In this document: one piece after another, positions 1 to 8,540 of the stretch
Layout of the letters: each line of letters opens with the position of its first letter
Numbering within the stretch: the stretch's first letter is position 1
Assembly: GCA_965226045.1 (NCBI GenBank)
Contig: CBDDBU010000028.1
Span: 124,001-188,000 of the forward strand
Length of the DNA stretch: 64,000 nt
From: CBDDBU01 sp965226045
GTDB taxonomy: Bacteria; Pseudomonadota; Alphaproteobacteria; VGEJ01
Direction: 5' to 3'
Made by a program: the position numbers and the translations under genes
Notes under the pieces: model-generated
Database searches by the model: none
Seen by the model: the letters and a program-made list of their open reading frames with translations, nothing else
What the model was told of the DNA's origin: nothing

Positions 1-331
1 CAGCAGCCTGCCGGATCGGTGCGGAAACGAGACCGATAGTGTGACGACGAAACTACGCTCAGGCCGATCCCCGCCCATATTCCAGGCAGTACCCGCTTGG
101 GATTTTTTCCTCCCTAAACTCTTGGGCTCGACCGCGCCAAAGCGGCCGGGCCTTTTCTTTGGTGGGGCTACCTCAGGCGCCCGTGGCGCTTCGTGTTGCG
201 GGTTGCCTTCAAGTCCGGATGAATTTCCAATTTTGCATCAAGTATGGCCTGCATCAGCCAGATGCGACTTGAGACAGTCGAACCATGGGTGCTTAGACCT
301 TAGGGTACGGCCGTCTTGATGATAGGCTGGC
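1..331. other. No gene seen
   Basis: I see no supported gene here. A 92-codon open frame at 41-319 on the plus strand has no recognisable motif, no convincing ribosome binding site and low-complexity content, so I do not call it. The stretch ends at the inverted repeat of the IS256-type element that starts near 332. Confidence 0.5.
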
Positions 332-1717
332 GATGTCCCTATCTCTGTTGAAATTCGTGGGGCAGGCGTCGCTGGTTGATGATGCTATGCTGCCTTCATG
401 ATGGTTTCAATGGCACTGTCGGCCTGAGCCTTTCTCAAGTGTTCCTGGAGAGCATTTCGGAGGATGGGCAGCTGACGATAGGCCTTGAGGCGACGGAAGG
501 TTTTCTGGGCCTCCAGCAGGCCGGCGGCGGTCCATCTGAGCGCCATCTCGGCGTGTCTCCAGCGTTTGACGTTGCGGGTGACCTGGCGCACCGTGCCGAG
601 CGCGTTCTCGACGATGTTGGTGCAGGCGAGCGAGCGCCGGAGTTCGTGCGGCAGGCCGAGGCGGATGACGGTGAGTATCTCGTCCAGCCCCTCCAGGATG
701 CTGCCCGAGACGCCCGGTTCCTCATGCTCCAGACGCCGGGCCAGGTTGCGCAGCAGCCGTTCGGCCTTGTCTGCGTCGTCCTGGTCCCAGGCCTGACGGA
801 GCGCCTTCTTGACGCTCGCATGCAAATGCAGGGGCAGGCGCTCGATGATGTTACGGCCCTTGTGGACCTGGCAGCGCTGGATGGCGGCGGCCACACCGAA
901 GGTGTTGCGGATCGCTTTGCTGAGCGCCTTCGCGCCATCGACGATGAACAGCCGGGGCAGCGTCGGATCGAGCCCCCTGGCGAGGAGATTGTCGAGCAAG
1001 GCCTGGACGACGACAGTGTTCTCCGTCGCCCCCTCGACCACGGCCAGGACATGCTTGTCGCCGTTGCCATCGACGCCGATCGCCGCCACCAAGACATGGT
1101 CGCCGACATGCAGACCGTCGATCTGGATGACCAGCAGGTCGAGCTCCGAGAGGTCCGAGGCAAGCCAGGCCTTCATCTTCTTGCGCGACAGCGCCACAAA
1201 GCGCCGGGAAACGGCCGACTTCGAGGTGCCGTCGCCACGCGCTTTCGCCAGGTCGCCCTCGGGCAGACGGACCGCGCGGTGGTACTTGCGGGTCGGCACG
1301 TTCAGCACCATCAGGTTGAGCGCCCACTCGAGCAACAGGTTGCCGTCGCGCAGCACCTGCCAGCTCTCCAAACCCACCTCCTTGCCAGCATGGTCGCGAA
1401 CCCGTGGCCGCTGCACTTTCACGCGGCCGCCGTGGTCGCCGATCTCGCTCTGCGTATGGCCCCAGCGATAACCCCGACGGTTCCCATGGCGACGATGTCG
1501 GGCCCCGCACACGGTCGTGGCGTCCTCCTCCATCATCTCGGCCAAGGCCTCGACCCCGGCCAGGAGACAGAACCGATCCACGCTGAGACGGACTGCGTCC
1601 ATCGCGTCTGCCAGCGGCGGCATAGGAAACGAGGTGGCAAGGGCTTTCGGGCTACTGGAACTACGGATATTCTTTCCCATGGTGTCGTTCTCCCTCTTGG
1701 GTTTGCAGCAACCCGGA
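332..1717 (-). mobile_element. IS256-family insertion sequence, 5' end lost
   Basis: The element carries one intact transposase gene on the minus strand. Its transposase-distal end begins gatgtccc at 332. The same sequence followed by a related about 40-base stretch opens the other copy at 51431. Because the two copies face opposite ways, these two sequences are the left and right ends of the element type, that is, its imperfect terminal inverted repeats. At 1718 the element is cut by an IS5-type end, and the roughly 55 bases that should precede the transposase leader (present in the second copy) are missing. It is therefore probably immobile, although the transposase frame is open. Confidence 0.8.
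385..1680 (-). CDS. IS256-family (mutator-type) transposase
   Basis: A 431-residue DDE transposase of the IS256/mutator superfamily, which would cut and paste its element through the terminal repeats. The catalytic core is recognisable: first Asp in VIQIDGLHVGDH (about residue 196), second Asp in LFIVDGAKALSK (about 265), followed by the family's CQVHKGRNIIERLP motif and a helical C-terminal part with the late acidic residue. The length is slightly above the usual 400. The start at 1680 is supported by an aagagggagaacg leader shared with the second copy. This copy is full length. The copy at 51526-52213 is the same protein truncated and frameshifted, so this gene could supply transposase for remnants elsewhere. 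Confidence 0.93.
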   Translation of the reverse strand: MGKNIRSSSSPKALATSFPMPPLADAMDAVRLSVDRFCLLAGVEALAEMMEEDATTVCGARHRRHGNRRGYRWGHTQSEIGDHGGRVKVQRPRVRDHAGKEVGLESWQVLRDGNLLLEWALNLMVLNVPTRKYHRAVRLPEGDLAKARGDGTSKSAVSRRFVALSRKKMKAWLASDLSELDLLVIQIDGLHVGDHVLVAAIGVDGNGDKHVLAVVEGATENTVVVQALLDNLLARGLDPTLPRLFIVDGAKALSKAIRNTFGVAAAIQRCQVHKGRNIIERLPLHLHASVKKALRQAWDQDDADKAERLLRNLARRLEHEEPGVSGSILEGLDEILTVIRLGLPHELRRSLACTNIVENALGTVRQVTRNVKRWRHAEMALRWTAAGLLEAQKTFRRLKAYRQLPILRNALQEHLRKAQADSAIETIMKAA

Positions 1718-1767
1718 GGCTTTGGTGCATGGAGCCGCGATGGTGTGATCGCCCATTCCCCGGTTGG

Positions 1768-1985
1768 TTAGCGGATCCTGATTGTGTTTGGTTTCGCCGC
1801 ACGGATAGAGCGATTGAGTGCGTCGATCTGCATGGCGATTTCGGTTTGTTGGGATTGGAATGTGCGAGCGTTGAGCTTGCCGCCGTTGAGCCTCTTGACG
1901 CGAGCCATGGCTGTTTCGCCAAGCGCTCTCAATCCGTAGCCCTGTCGTTTCTGCCAGTTCATCCTTCCCTTCGACGCGATCTCCG
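1768..1985 (-). pseudogene. IS5-family transposase, C-terminal fragment
   Basis: The minus strand encodes the IS5 C-terminal signature: GRMNWQKRQGYG, then ALGETAMARVKRLNGGKL, NARTFQSQQTEIAMQ and ALNRSIRA. It is the downstream half of the transposase whose N-terminal half lies at 3683-4408. The two are separated by the inserted IS3 element and no longer share a reading frame. The fragment has no start of its own. The boundary near 1985 is approximate because a 31-base direct repeat starts there. Confidence 0.85.
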
Positions 1986-2258
1986 CCGCATGGTGCTCCC
2001 GTTCCGATCCGCCATGACCCTCTCTGCCAACCTCACTGAGACACCGGCCGCATGGTGCTCCCGTTCCGATCCGCCATCGCGACGAGGCCCCCGGGGCCGG
2101 AGCCAGCCACGCGCGGAGGCGTGTCTGTAGGGCGGTGGAGGTGAATACCAATGACCGCAGAGAGAGAATCGATGACATTGCAAGAGATGGACGCTCCGGC
2201 CCTGGGGGTCGAGGAGCGTCGCGACGAGGCCCCCGGGGCCGGAGCCAGCCACGCGCGG
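1985..2258. repeat. Two interleaved direct repeats at the left end of the IS3 element
   Basis: A 31-base sequence beginning gccgcatggtgctcccg occurs at 1985-2015 and again at 2047-2077. A 38-base sequence beginning gcgacgaggcccccgggg occurs at 2079-2116 and again at 2221-2258, the second copy lying inside the IS3 orfA gene. The first pair straddles the presumed IS3 inverted repeat (about 2025-2047), so one copy is outside the element and one inside. I read this as local duplication or a past recombination event that scrambled the IS3 left end. Confidence 0.8.
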
Positions 2259-2639
2259 CCAACGCCGGACCCGGAGGTCGTGGCCAAGCCGAAGAGGCGC
2301 AAGTTCACCGCGCAGTATCGACTGCGGATTCTGGAGGAGGCAGAGAGCTGCACGCAGCCCGGCGAGGTGGGCCGGCTGCTTCGCCGCGAGGGTCTGTACA
2401 GCTCCCATCTGACGGAATGGCGCAGGGCGCGGCGTGAGGGGTCGCTTCAAGGCCTGACCCCGAGCAAACGCGGTCGGAAGCCCGCCGAGCGCAACCCCCT
2501 CAGCGCGAAGGTGCACGAGCTCGAGGCGAAAGTGGCTCGGCTGGAGAAGGAGCTGCACACCGCCCATACGATCCTGGACGTCCAGGGAAAAGTTGCCGGG
2601 CTGCTGGGATTCAGCCTCGAACACGGGAAGGACTGCTGA
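2151..2639 (+). CDS. IS3-family transposase OrfA
   Basis: A 162-residue protein with the helix-turn-helix region of IS3 OrfA (about residues 45-90: RKFTAQYRLRILEEAES, then GRLLRREGLYSSHLTEWRR) and a leucine-zipper-like coiled coil (about 115-145, KVHELEAKVARLEKEL). It binds the element ends and multimerises with OrfB. The start is preceded by a good ribosome binding site (ggagg, about 8 bases upstream). The stop overlaps the orfB start as TGATG, which suggests translational coupling rather than the minus-one frameshift used by many IS3 members. The first 40 residues include a duplicated GC-rich segment and may be an aberrant extension. Confidence 0.9.
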   Translation: MTAERESMTLQEMDAPALGVEERRDEAPGAGASHARPTPDPEVVAKPKRRKFTAQYRLRILEEAESCTQPGEVGRLLRREGLYSSHLTEWRRARREGSLQGLTPSKRGRKPAERNPLSAKVHELEAKVARLEKELHTAHTILDVQGKVAGLLGFSLEHGKDC

Positions 2640-3640
2640 TGGCCGTCCCGCCGCTCGCATCGCAGGTCGGCGTGGCGCCGGCGTGCCGAGCGCTGGGGGT
2701 GCCACGGGCTTCCTTCTACCGTCGTCAGAGGCCCGCTCCCGGGCATCAGCAGCCCCGTCCTACGCCCGCCCGGGCCCTGCGTGCGTCCGAACGCGCGCAC
2801 GTCCTCGACGTGCTCGCCAGCCCGCGCTTCGTCGACCGGTCACCGGCCGAGGTCGTCGCGACGCTGCTCGATGAAGGCCAGTATCTGTGCGCCGAGCGCA
2901 CGATGTACCGGATCCTGGCCGCGAACCAGCCGGTGCGAGAGCGGCGCAATCAGCGCAGTCATCCCTGCTACACCAAGCCCGAGCTGGTGGCCACGGGGCC
3001 CAACCAGACCTGGTCCTGGGATATCACCCGGCTCCGGGGGCCCAAACGCTGGACGTCCTTCTACCTCTATGTCTTGCTCGACATCTTCAGCCGCTGCGTC
3101 GTGGGCTGGATGGTTGCCGATCGGGAGAACGCCGCGCTCGCCGCGACGCTGATCGAGGAAACCTGTCTCAAGCAAGGCATCGAGCCCCAGGTGCTCACCC
3201 TGCATTCGGACCGCGGCGCGCCGATGACCAGCAAGTGTACCGCCCAACTCCTCGCCGACCTCGGGGTCACCCGCTCTCTGAGCCGCCCCCAGGTCAGCGA
3301 TGACAACCCGTTCTCCGAAGCGCAGTTCAAGACCCTGAAGTATCACCCCGGCTTCCCTGGGCGCTTCGAAGACATTACCGCCGCCATCGCCTTCTGCCGG
3401 TCGTTCTTCCCCTGGTACAACACCGAGCACCGCCATGCCGGGATCGCGATGCTCACCCCCGATGATGTCCATCATCACCGGGCACCGGATGTGCTGGCTC
3501 AGCGCGGACGTACCCTGCAAGCCGCCTGGGCCCTTCACCCCGAACGCTTCGTCCACGGCACCCCGAAACCCGCCCCGCTTCCCGAAGCCGTCTGGATCAA
3601 CCCACCCGCCACTTCCACAACAGGAGAAACGAGTCAGTAA
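2639..3640 (+). CDS. IS3-family transposase OrfB
   Basis: A 333-residue integrase-like DDE transposase. The catalytic triad is visible: Asp in WSWDITRL (about residue 123), Asp in LTLHSDRGAPM (about 188) and Glu in NPFSEAQFKTLKYHP (about 228, with the usual K at +7). The C-terminal YNTEHRH and LTPDDVHHHR motifs are typical. It starts on the last base of the orfA stop. The frame is intact, so this nested element could still be active in spite of its host IS5 being destroyed. Confidence 0.93.
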   Translation: MAVPPLASQVGVAPACRALGVPRASFYRRQRPAPGHQQPRPTPARALRASERAHVLDVLASPRFVDRSPAEVVATLLDEGQYLCAERTMYRILAANQPVRERRNQRSHPCYTKPELVATGPNQTWSWDITRLRGPKRWTSFYLYVLLDIFSRCVVGWMVADRENAALAATLIEETCLKQGIEPQVLTLHSDRGAPMTSKCTAQLLADLGVTRSLSRPQVSDDNPFSEAQFKTLKYHPGFPGRFEDITAAIAFCRSFFPWYNTEHRHAGIAMLTPDDVHHHRAPDVLAQRGRTLQAAWALHPERFVHGTPKPAPLPEAVWINPPATSTTGETSQ

Positions 3641-3682
3641 ATAGAAACCGTCGGTGTCTCAAAGTCGTTGACAGGTTCCGTG

Positions 3683-4408
3683 AGGCGTGTCCGGGAGAGG
3701 AATGGATGTGGCGCGTGGCGGGATGATGATTTCAGGTGGTGAATTCGGTGGCCGAGCTTCTCGGATCGCTTTTGTCACGGGCTCCCCGTCATAGGCGCCG
3801 TCGGCAAACACGCGCCGGATCATCCCACCGGAACCGGCGACCAGCGGTCCCGCCATCGTCGCATCGGCCGTGTCGTCACCGGTCAGTTCATGCGCCCGTA
3901 TCTCGCTGCTGGCCGGGTCAACCGAGATATGCAGCTTGCGCCACGAGCGCCGCGTTTCACCGTGCTTGGCGCGAGCCCACTCGCCAGCGCCAAAGAATTT
4001 CAGGCCCGTGGAATCCAGCACGATATCCGTAGACCGCTTGTTCGTGCTGGTTTCCACAACGACATCCACCGTTCGCCGCCGCCGCGACAGCGTGGTGTGA
4101 TCCGGCACCGGCAGATCACACCCCATCAAGTCCACGAGGGAACGCACAAAGCCTTCCGTCTGGCGCAGCGGCAGTCTGAAGACCACCCCCAGCATCAGTG
4201 TCGTGGAAATCGCCAACTCTGAAAACCGCCGCTGGCCACCAGGAGTTCGCCGCTTGGCTGCGTCCCATTGCTCCAGGGCGCTCTCATCAATCCAGAAACG
4301 AATGTCGCCGCGCCGAACCAAACCACGGTCATAATCCGGCCAGTTCATGACCCGGTACTTGGCTCTGGGGATATGGTGGCGACGCGATGCGTGGAACTTG
4401 AAAGGCAT
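3683..4408 (-). pseudogene. IS5-family transposase, N-terminal half
   Basis: The frame starts at 4408 (MPFKFHASRRHH) and shows the IS5 N-terminal domain (RKAKYRVMNWPDYDRGL-like start, WDAAKRRTPGGQ), DHTTLSRRRR, the first catalytic Asp in VLDSTGLKFFG (about residue 132) and the second in FADGAYDGEPV (about 203). After IPLPDTPHG the frame runs into the IS3 end and stops. The missing C-terminal part, with the third catalytic residue, is at 1768-1985. Not functional as it stands. Confidence 0.88.
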
Positions 4409-4472
4409 GACAAACTCTCAAAGACGGAAGCGGAGCCAGATATACTAATCCTCAGGTCCATGCACCAAAGCC

Positions 4473-5435
4473 ACCCGCTACGACCGCTTGAGGGGGGTCG
4501 GCCATGGAGCGCCATGAGGTCCTGGAGATGATGGCCGCACTCAAGCTCGCCGGCATGCGCGACGCGTTCGACGAGGTGCTCGCCGACGGCCTCAAGCGCC
4601 AGCATCCGATGCAGCGAATCATCGGCGAGCTGTTGAAGGCCGAGATCGCCGACAAGCAGGCGCGATCCATCAAGTACCAGATGAGTGGCGCCAAGCTGCC
4701 GCTGGCCAAGGAGCTGGCCGACTTCGACTTCACCGACACCCCGGTCAACGAGCCGCTGGTCCGCGAGTTGGCGGTCGGCGGCTTCCTGGCCAACCAGCGC
4801 AACGCCGTGCTGATCGGCGGCACCGGCACCGGCAAGAGCCATCTCGCCGTCGCCATCGCGCGGGCCTGCATCCGCGATGGCGCCCGGGGCCGCTTCTTCA
4901 ACGTCGTCGACCTGGTCAACCGGCTCGAGGCCGAAGCCCGCGCCGGCCGCCAGGGCCGGCTCGCCGATCAGCTGGCCCGGCGCGACCTCGTCATCCTCGA
5001 CGAGCTCGGCTACCTGCCCTTCGCCCAAACCGGAGGCCAGCTGCTGTTCCACCTCGTCAGCCGGCTCTACGAGCGCACCTCGATCATCGTCACCACCAAC
5101 CTGACCTTCGGCGAATGGCCGTCCGTCTTCGGCGACGCCAAGATGACCACCGCGCTCCTCGATCGTCTGACGCACCACTGCGAGATCATCGAGACCGGAA
5201 ACGACTCCTGGCGCTTCAAGAATCGGTCCTAAAGGCAACCGATCCACCTGCGGCCCGGTCGCCCAGGTGGGCCCACAGGAACCTCCCACACGCGGTCCGC
5301 CGCCAGCCGCGTGGTGGGCGCGTCGGCCCGCGCGCGGGCCCCTCCTATGGACTACCTGTACGACCTCCGCCGTGCATCCCCAAAGGGGTCAACATTGCAC
5401 GCCGATAGGGGGTCAATGTTCAACGCCGATTGACA
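4473..5435 (+). mobile_element. IS21-family insertion sequence, truncated copy
   Basis: This is the istB end of the same IS21-type element that is complete at 52214-54758. It keeps the last dozen codons of istA, all of istB and the terminal repeat region with the two ggggtcaa-type repeats, ending in ...cgccgattgaca at 5435. Everything upstream, including almost all of istA, has been replaced by the IS5 end at 4472. It lies on the plus strand while the complete copy is on the minus strand. Confidence 0.85.
4504..5232 (+). CDS. istB: IS21-family helper ATPase IstB
   Basis: A 242-residue DnaA/AAA-type ATPase that helps the IstA transposase select target DNA. Walker A is GGTGTGKSH (about residue 101). 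Walker B is LVILDELGYLPF (about 162), followed by the family's TSIIVTTNLTFGEW motif (about 198). It appears identical to the IstB at 52417-53145. Its partner istA is missing here except for a few terminal codons, so it would work only with an IstA supplied in trans. Confidence 0.93.
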   Translation: MERHEVLEMMAALKLAGMRDAFDEVLADGLKRQHPMQRIIGELLKAEIADKQARSIKYQMSGAKLPLAKELADFDFTDTPVNEPLVRELAVGGFLANQRNAVLIGGTGTGKSHLAVAIARACIRDGARGRFFNVVDLVNRLEAEARAGRQGRLADQLARRDLVILDELGYLPFAQTGGQLLFHLVSRLYERTSIIVTTNLTFGEWPSVFGDAKMTTALLDRLTHHCEIIETGNDSWRFKNRS

Positions 5436-5703
5436 CAGTATGCGGCTCAGACAGAGCCTGAGGGCCGTTGAATCGCCCTCCAGTGCCAGGCTAATACATC
5501 ATACGCGTGATGGCGTATCCTTCCTTCTGGGAAATCGGCGGCTCATTCATCGCCAGGATGCGCCGCCCTCACATCACCCCATCACCAAGATTCAGCTATA
5601 GCTCGAAACGAGGTCTGGATCTGAACCCTTGCAAAGGCAAGGTTCGATCGTGGATACTGGGGTATTGTGGAGAGATTCCGCGATCACAGAAAGGAAGAGA
5701 ACG

Positions 5704-6651
5704 ATGCAAGCGATACGCAACACGGTGGCTGCCATTGCCACTGCTCTGATGGTGTCTTTCGTCGCGCAGCCGGTTCTGGCAGCCGACGACGAGATCGACA
5801 TCACGTTTCTCATCTGCACCGCGGCAGGGATAAACTTCTGGAACCCGGCCATAAAGGGAGCGGAGGATGCGGCGGAAATGCTGGGCGCCAATCTCGATAT
5901 TCAGTATGGCGACAACGATCCGTTGAAGTTGAAGCAAATCTTTCAGACGGCCATCCTCAATGAGGTCGAGGGCTTCGCACTTTCAACGTGCGTCTCCGGC
6001 GTTTACATCGAAGAGATGGAGGAGGCGCGCGAGGCAGGCATCGGCGTCGTGGTTTTCAACACTGACGATCCCAGTGCCTCCGATTGGCACGTCTTTGTCG
6101 GACAAAATCTCTGGGAAGGCGGGACTATCATCGGAAGGGACGCAATCGAGAGAATTGGTTTGAAAGCTGGGGATCACGTCATGGTCGCCGCCGGCTGCCT
6201 TGACTGCTACTACGCTCAGCAGCGGTATGGCGGTATCAAGGTAGCGATGGATGAGGCGGGGATTAGCTCCGAACTCATCGGGTCAAGCTTCGTCTTGGCC
6301 GAAGCTACGACCGCCCAGGCGCAATATCTTATTGGGCACCCCGAGACCGACGCGGTCATGGGCGTCGACAATCCAAACAGCTCGACCGGAGCCGCAGCGG
6401 TCGAGGAGGCCGGCATGGACATCCGCACATCCGGGTTTGATATTTCGGAGCAGATCGTCGCGAACATCGAAGCCGGGAAGATGGTGTCCTCGCTGGATCA
6501 GCAGCCGTACTATCAGGGTTTCATGACGGTCACCATGCTGTACCACTGGGCGAAGTACGGGATTGAGCCCAGCAACGTCGACACTGGCAACAACATCATC
6601 GACGCGAGCAAGACTGAGGTGTTGAAGCCGTACATCGGGACATACCGGTAG
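5704..6651 (+). CDS. Sugar-type ABC transporter substrate-binding protein
   Basis: A 315-residue periplasmic binding protein of the ribose/xylose type (Peripla_BP_4 fold). I chose the start at 5704 over an in-frame ATG at 5629 because aggaagag lies just upstream and it gives a clean Sec signal peptide (residues 1-24, ending VLA-A). The mature part starts ITFLICTAAGINFW, where the family usually has a hinge-lobe strand and aromatic ligand contact. A later GVDNPNSSTG loop also fits. It is the first gene of an operon with the permease (6767) and ATPase (7776), with a terminator-like hairpin in between. The substrate cannot be told from sequence; a monosaccharide, polyol or similar compound is likely. 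Confidence 0.88.
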   Translation: MQAIRNTVAAIATALMVSFVAQPVLAADDEIDITFLICTAAGINFWNPAIKGAEDAAEMLGANLDIQYGDNDPLKLKQIFQTAILNEVEGFALSTCVSGVYIEEMEEAREAGIGVVVFNTDDPSASDWHVFVGQNLWEGGTIIGRDAIERIGLKAGDHVMVAAGCLDCYYAQQRYGGIKVAMDEAGISSELIGSSFVLAEATTAQAQYLIGHPETDAVMGVDNPNSSTGAAAVEEAGMDIRTSGFDISEQIVANIEAGKMVSSLDQQPYYQGFMTVTMLYHWAKYGIEPSNVDTGNNIIDASKTEVLKPYIGTYR

Positions 6652-6676
6652 GCAACGTTGCGAATCGGCTTTGAGG

Positions 6677-6726
6677 ACGGCGCGTGTTTCGTCGGCGGAG
6701 ATGAAACCGCGTCGCCTCTTTTTTTC
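6677..6726 (+). terminator. Intrinsic terminator or attenuator inside the ABC operon
   Basis: A GC-rich stem (ggcgcg-gtttc pairing with gaaac-cgcg-cgcc, about 6679-6716) is followed at once by a run of seven T at about 6719-6725. It lies between the binding-protein gene and the permease gene. In such importers partial termination at this point commonly keeps the binding protein in excess over the membrane parts. The hairpin is seen directly; its partial read-through is inference. Confidence 0.7.
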
Positions 6727-6766
6727 CGTTCGCTTAGCGCCGACCCCTTAGCAGCAGGAATGGGCC

Positions 6767-7765
6767 GTGGCTGAGGTATCGGTGTCTCCGCGACAACCTG
6801 CGCTGCCGGCCTTCGAGCGGCTGCGGCGCCACCCTGCCGGCAGCATCGCGATACTCTTCGTGCTGGTTCAGTTCACGCTGATCGTGGTCTCACTCATCAT
6901 TCCAGCCGAGTTTCGCTATGCCTCGGATGCGAACGCGGCGATCATGCTCCGGGCTATTCCTCTGCTCGGCATCATGGCTGTCGGCGTCGGCCTTTTGATG
7001 ATCGCCGGCGAGTTCGACCTCTCAGTGGGATCGGTGTTCACGCTGACGTCGATTGTCATGGCCCTCTGTTTCATCGAGGGGTTGCCGCTTTGGCTCTCAG
7101 TCATCGTCGCTCTTGCCACTGGGCTTCTTTGCGGCTGCCTGAACGGCTTCATCACGGTCAAACTGGCGATCCCCTCCTTCATCGCGACGCTGGGGACGAT
7201 GTTGGTCCTACGTGGTGCCATCCGTCTGCTGACCGCCGGGCAAAATGTACCTTTCTTTCCCGGCGACTTCTTCGAAGGCGCGCTGACGGGATCCATCGGC
7301 GTTCTACAGGCTCAGTTCATCTGGTTCGTGGGGATCGCGGTTGTGGGGTACCTGCTGTTGGCTCACCACAAACTGGGCAATCACCTCTACGCCGTGGGTG
7401 GGAACCTTCAGTCGGCAACCGCCGTTGGCATCAACGTCGCCCGCGTCAAGATCATCGCCTTCATGCTCTCGGCCTTGGGAGCCACAGTGTCGGGCATCAT
7501 GAGCGCGACACGCGTCAACGCCATATCCCCAGCAGCAGGCCCCGGGCTCGAGCTGCAGACGATCGCCGTGTGCGTGATCGGTGGGGTGCTGCTGACCGGA
7601 GGTAGAGGAACCATTATTGGTATTTTCCTCGGTGCGGTTCTGATTTACACGATAGAAGATGTTCTTTTCCTAAGCCGCGCACCAGGTTTCTTTATAGATG
7701 CGTTCCTCGGCGCGATCATAATCGGTGCCGTCGTCATGAACCGCACGTTCGCCAAGACCCAATGA
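6767..7765 (+). CDS. Sugar-type ABC transporter permease
   Basis: A 332-residue polytopic inner-membrane protein of the RbsC/XylH/AraH family (BPD_transp_2). About nine to ten hydrophobic segments are visible, starting at AILFVLVQFTLIVVSLI (residue 27). The conserved central motif GEFDLSVGSVFTLTS (about 80-95) and C-terminal GGVLLTGGRGTIIGIFLGA (about 272) are diagnostic. I use the GTG start at 6767, with agcaggaa upstream; an ATG at 6760 runs into a stop. It pairs with the ATPase 10 bases downstream. Confidence 0.9.
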   Translation: MAEVSVSPRQPALPAFERLRRHPAGSIAILFVLVQFTLIVVSLIIPAEFRYASDANAAIMLRAIPLLGIMAVGVGLLMIAGEFDLSVGSVFTLTSIVMALCFIEGLPLWLSVIVALATGLLCGCLNGFITVKLAIPSFIATLGTMLVLRGAIRLLTAGQNVPFFPGDFFEGALTGSIGVLQAQFIWFVGIAVVGYLLLAHHKLGNHLYAVGGNLQSATAVGINVARVKIIAFMLSALGATVSGIMSATRVNAISPAAGPGLELQTIAVCVIGGVLLTGGRGTIIGIFLGAVLIYTIEDVLFLSRAPGFFIDAFLGAIIIGAVVMNRTFAKTQ

Positions 7766-7775
7766 CCGATTAATC

Positions 7776-8540
7776 ATGTCCACGACAGCAGACATCGTTG
7801 CGACCGCCGCACCTCCGGTATTCGAGGCCAAGAACGTTACCAAGTCATACGGACGTATCCAGGCTGTCGATCAGGTGGATTTTGTGCTCCGTTCCCGGGA
7901 AGTAGTTGGGCTTCTCGGTGACAACGGCGCTGGTAAGTCGACTTTGATCAAAATTATGTCCGGGGTCATCAGGCCTGATTCCGGTCAGTTCCACCATAGG
8001 GGCCGCGCAGTGCCGATTCGCTCACGCGAGGATTCGCAAAACATTGGCATCGAGACAATCTACCAAGAGATTGCACTGGTCGGATCGATGTCAATCATGC
8101 GTAACATTTTCGCCGGCCGAGAGATCGTCAACCGGTTAGGTTTCCTCCGCTTCCGCGAAATGAACCGGATCGCCATGGACCTACTGGAAAACCAAGTCCA
8201 GATTGCCGGCATCACATCGCCTGCCCAGTTAGTGGAGCGCCTCTCCGGGGGCCAGCAGCAAGCTGTAGCGATTGCGAGGGCGCAGCATTTCAGGAGCGAG
8301 ATCCTTCTGCTTGACGAACCGACCAGCGCACTTTCTGTCCGTGAGACCGAAAAGGTCCTATCAGATGTACTCCGACTGCGCGACGAGGGACTCTCCTCTG
8401 TTGTCGTGACCCATAACATTCATCATGCTTTTCGCGTGAGTGACCGCTTCGTCATCATGTCCCATGGCCGGGTCATTAGAAACGTAGCAAAGGAGGACAC
8501 AAGCATCGAAGAACTCACGGAGCTCATAGTCTCCAACTGA
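7776..8540 (+). CDS. Sugar-type ABC transporter ATP-binding protein
   Basis: A 254-residue single-domain ABC ATPase that powers the importer with the permease at 6767. Walker A is GDNGAGKST (about residue 47), the signature is LSGGQQQAVAIARA (about 150), Walker B is ILLLDEPTSAL (about 171) and the switch His is in VVTHN (about 205). Many sugar importers of this class use a fused double ATPase of about 500 residues (RbsA type). This one has a single cassette, as in the fructose-type FrcA, so it presumably acts as a homodimer. It closes the operon. Confidence 0.9.
   Translation: MSTTADIVATAAPPVFEAKNVTKSYGRIQAVDQVDFVLRSREVVGLLGDNGAGKSTLIKIMSGVIRPDSGQFHHRGRAVPIRSREDSQNIGIETIYQEIALVGSMSIMRNIFAGREIVNRLGFLRFREMNRIAMDLLENQVQIAGITSPAQLVERLSGGQQQAVAIARAQHFRSEILLLDEPTSALSVRETEKVLSDVLRLRDEGLSSVVVTHNIHHAFRVSDRFVIMSHGRVIRNVAKEDTSIEELTELIVSN

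Larger units (their letters stand above)
2025..3673 (+). mobile_element. IS3-family insertion sequence
   Basis: The element holds the two overlapping genes orfA and orfB typical of the family. The ends are imperfect inverted repeats: tgccaacctcactgagacac from 2025, and tgtcaacgactttgagacac reading inward from 3673 on the other strand. It sits inside an IS5 transposase gene. I could not find a clean target duplication, and the two IS5 halves are out of frame with each other, so the insertion site has been altered since transposition. Confidence 0.8.
1718..4472 (-). mobile_element. IS5-family insertion sequence interrupted by an IS3 element
   Basis: Matching 16-base inverted ends are visible: ggctttggtgcatgga at 1718-1733 and its reverse complement at 4457-4472. 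Between them lie the N-terminal half of an IS5-type transposase (about 3683-4408) and its C-terminal part (1768 to about 1985), separated by an IS3-type element at about 2025-3673. The right end abuts an IS21 fragment at 4473 and the left end abuts the IS256 leader at 1717, so this IS5 landed in or between older elements. A second, also broken, copy starts at 14422. Confidence 0.85.

Noticed and set aside
376..2130. Long plus-strand open frame of 584 codons
   Set aside because: It runs antisense through the IS256 transposase and across the IS5 and IS256 boundary. Long mirror frames are common in high-GC genes, and no motif or ribosome binding site supports it.
2600..2660. Programmed minus-one frameshift between IS3 orfA and orfB
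   Set aside because: There is no A-rich slippery heptamer. The genes overlap as TGATG, which fits stop-restart coupling instead.
4345..5289. 314-codon minus-strand frame opposite istB (and its counterpart at 52360-53262)
   Set aside because: Mirror frame of istB; the same frame recurs with the element only because the DNA is the same.
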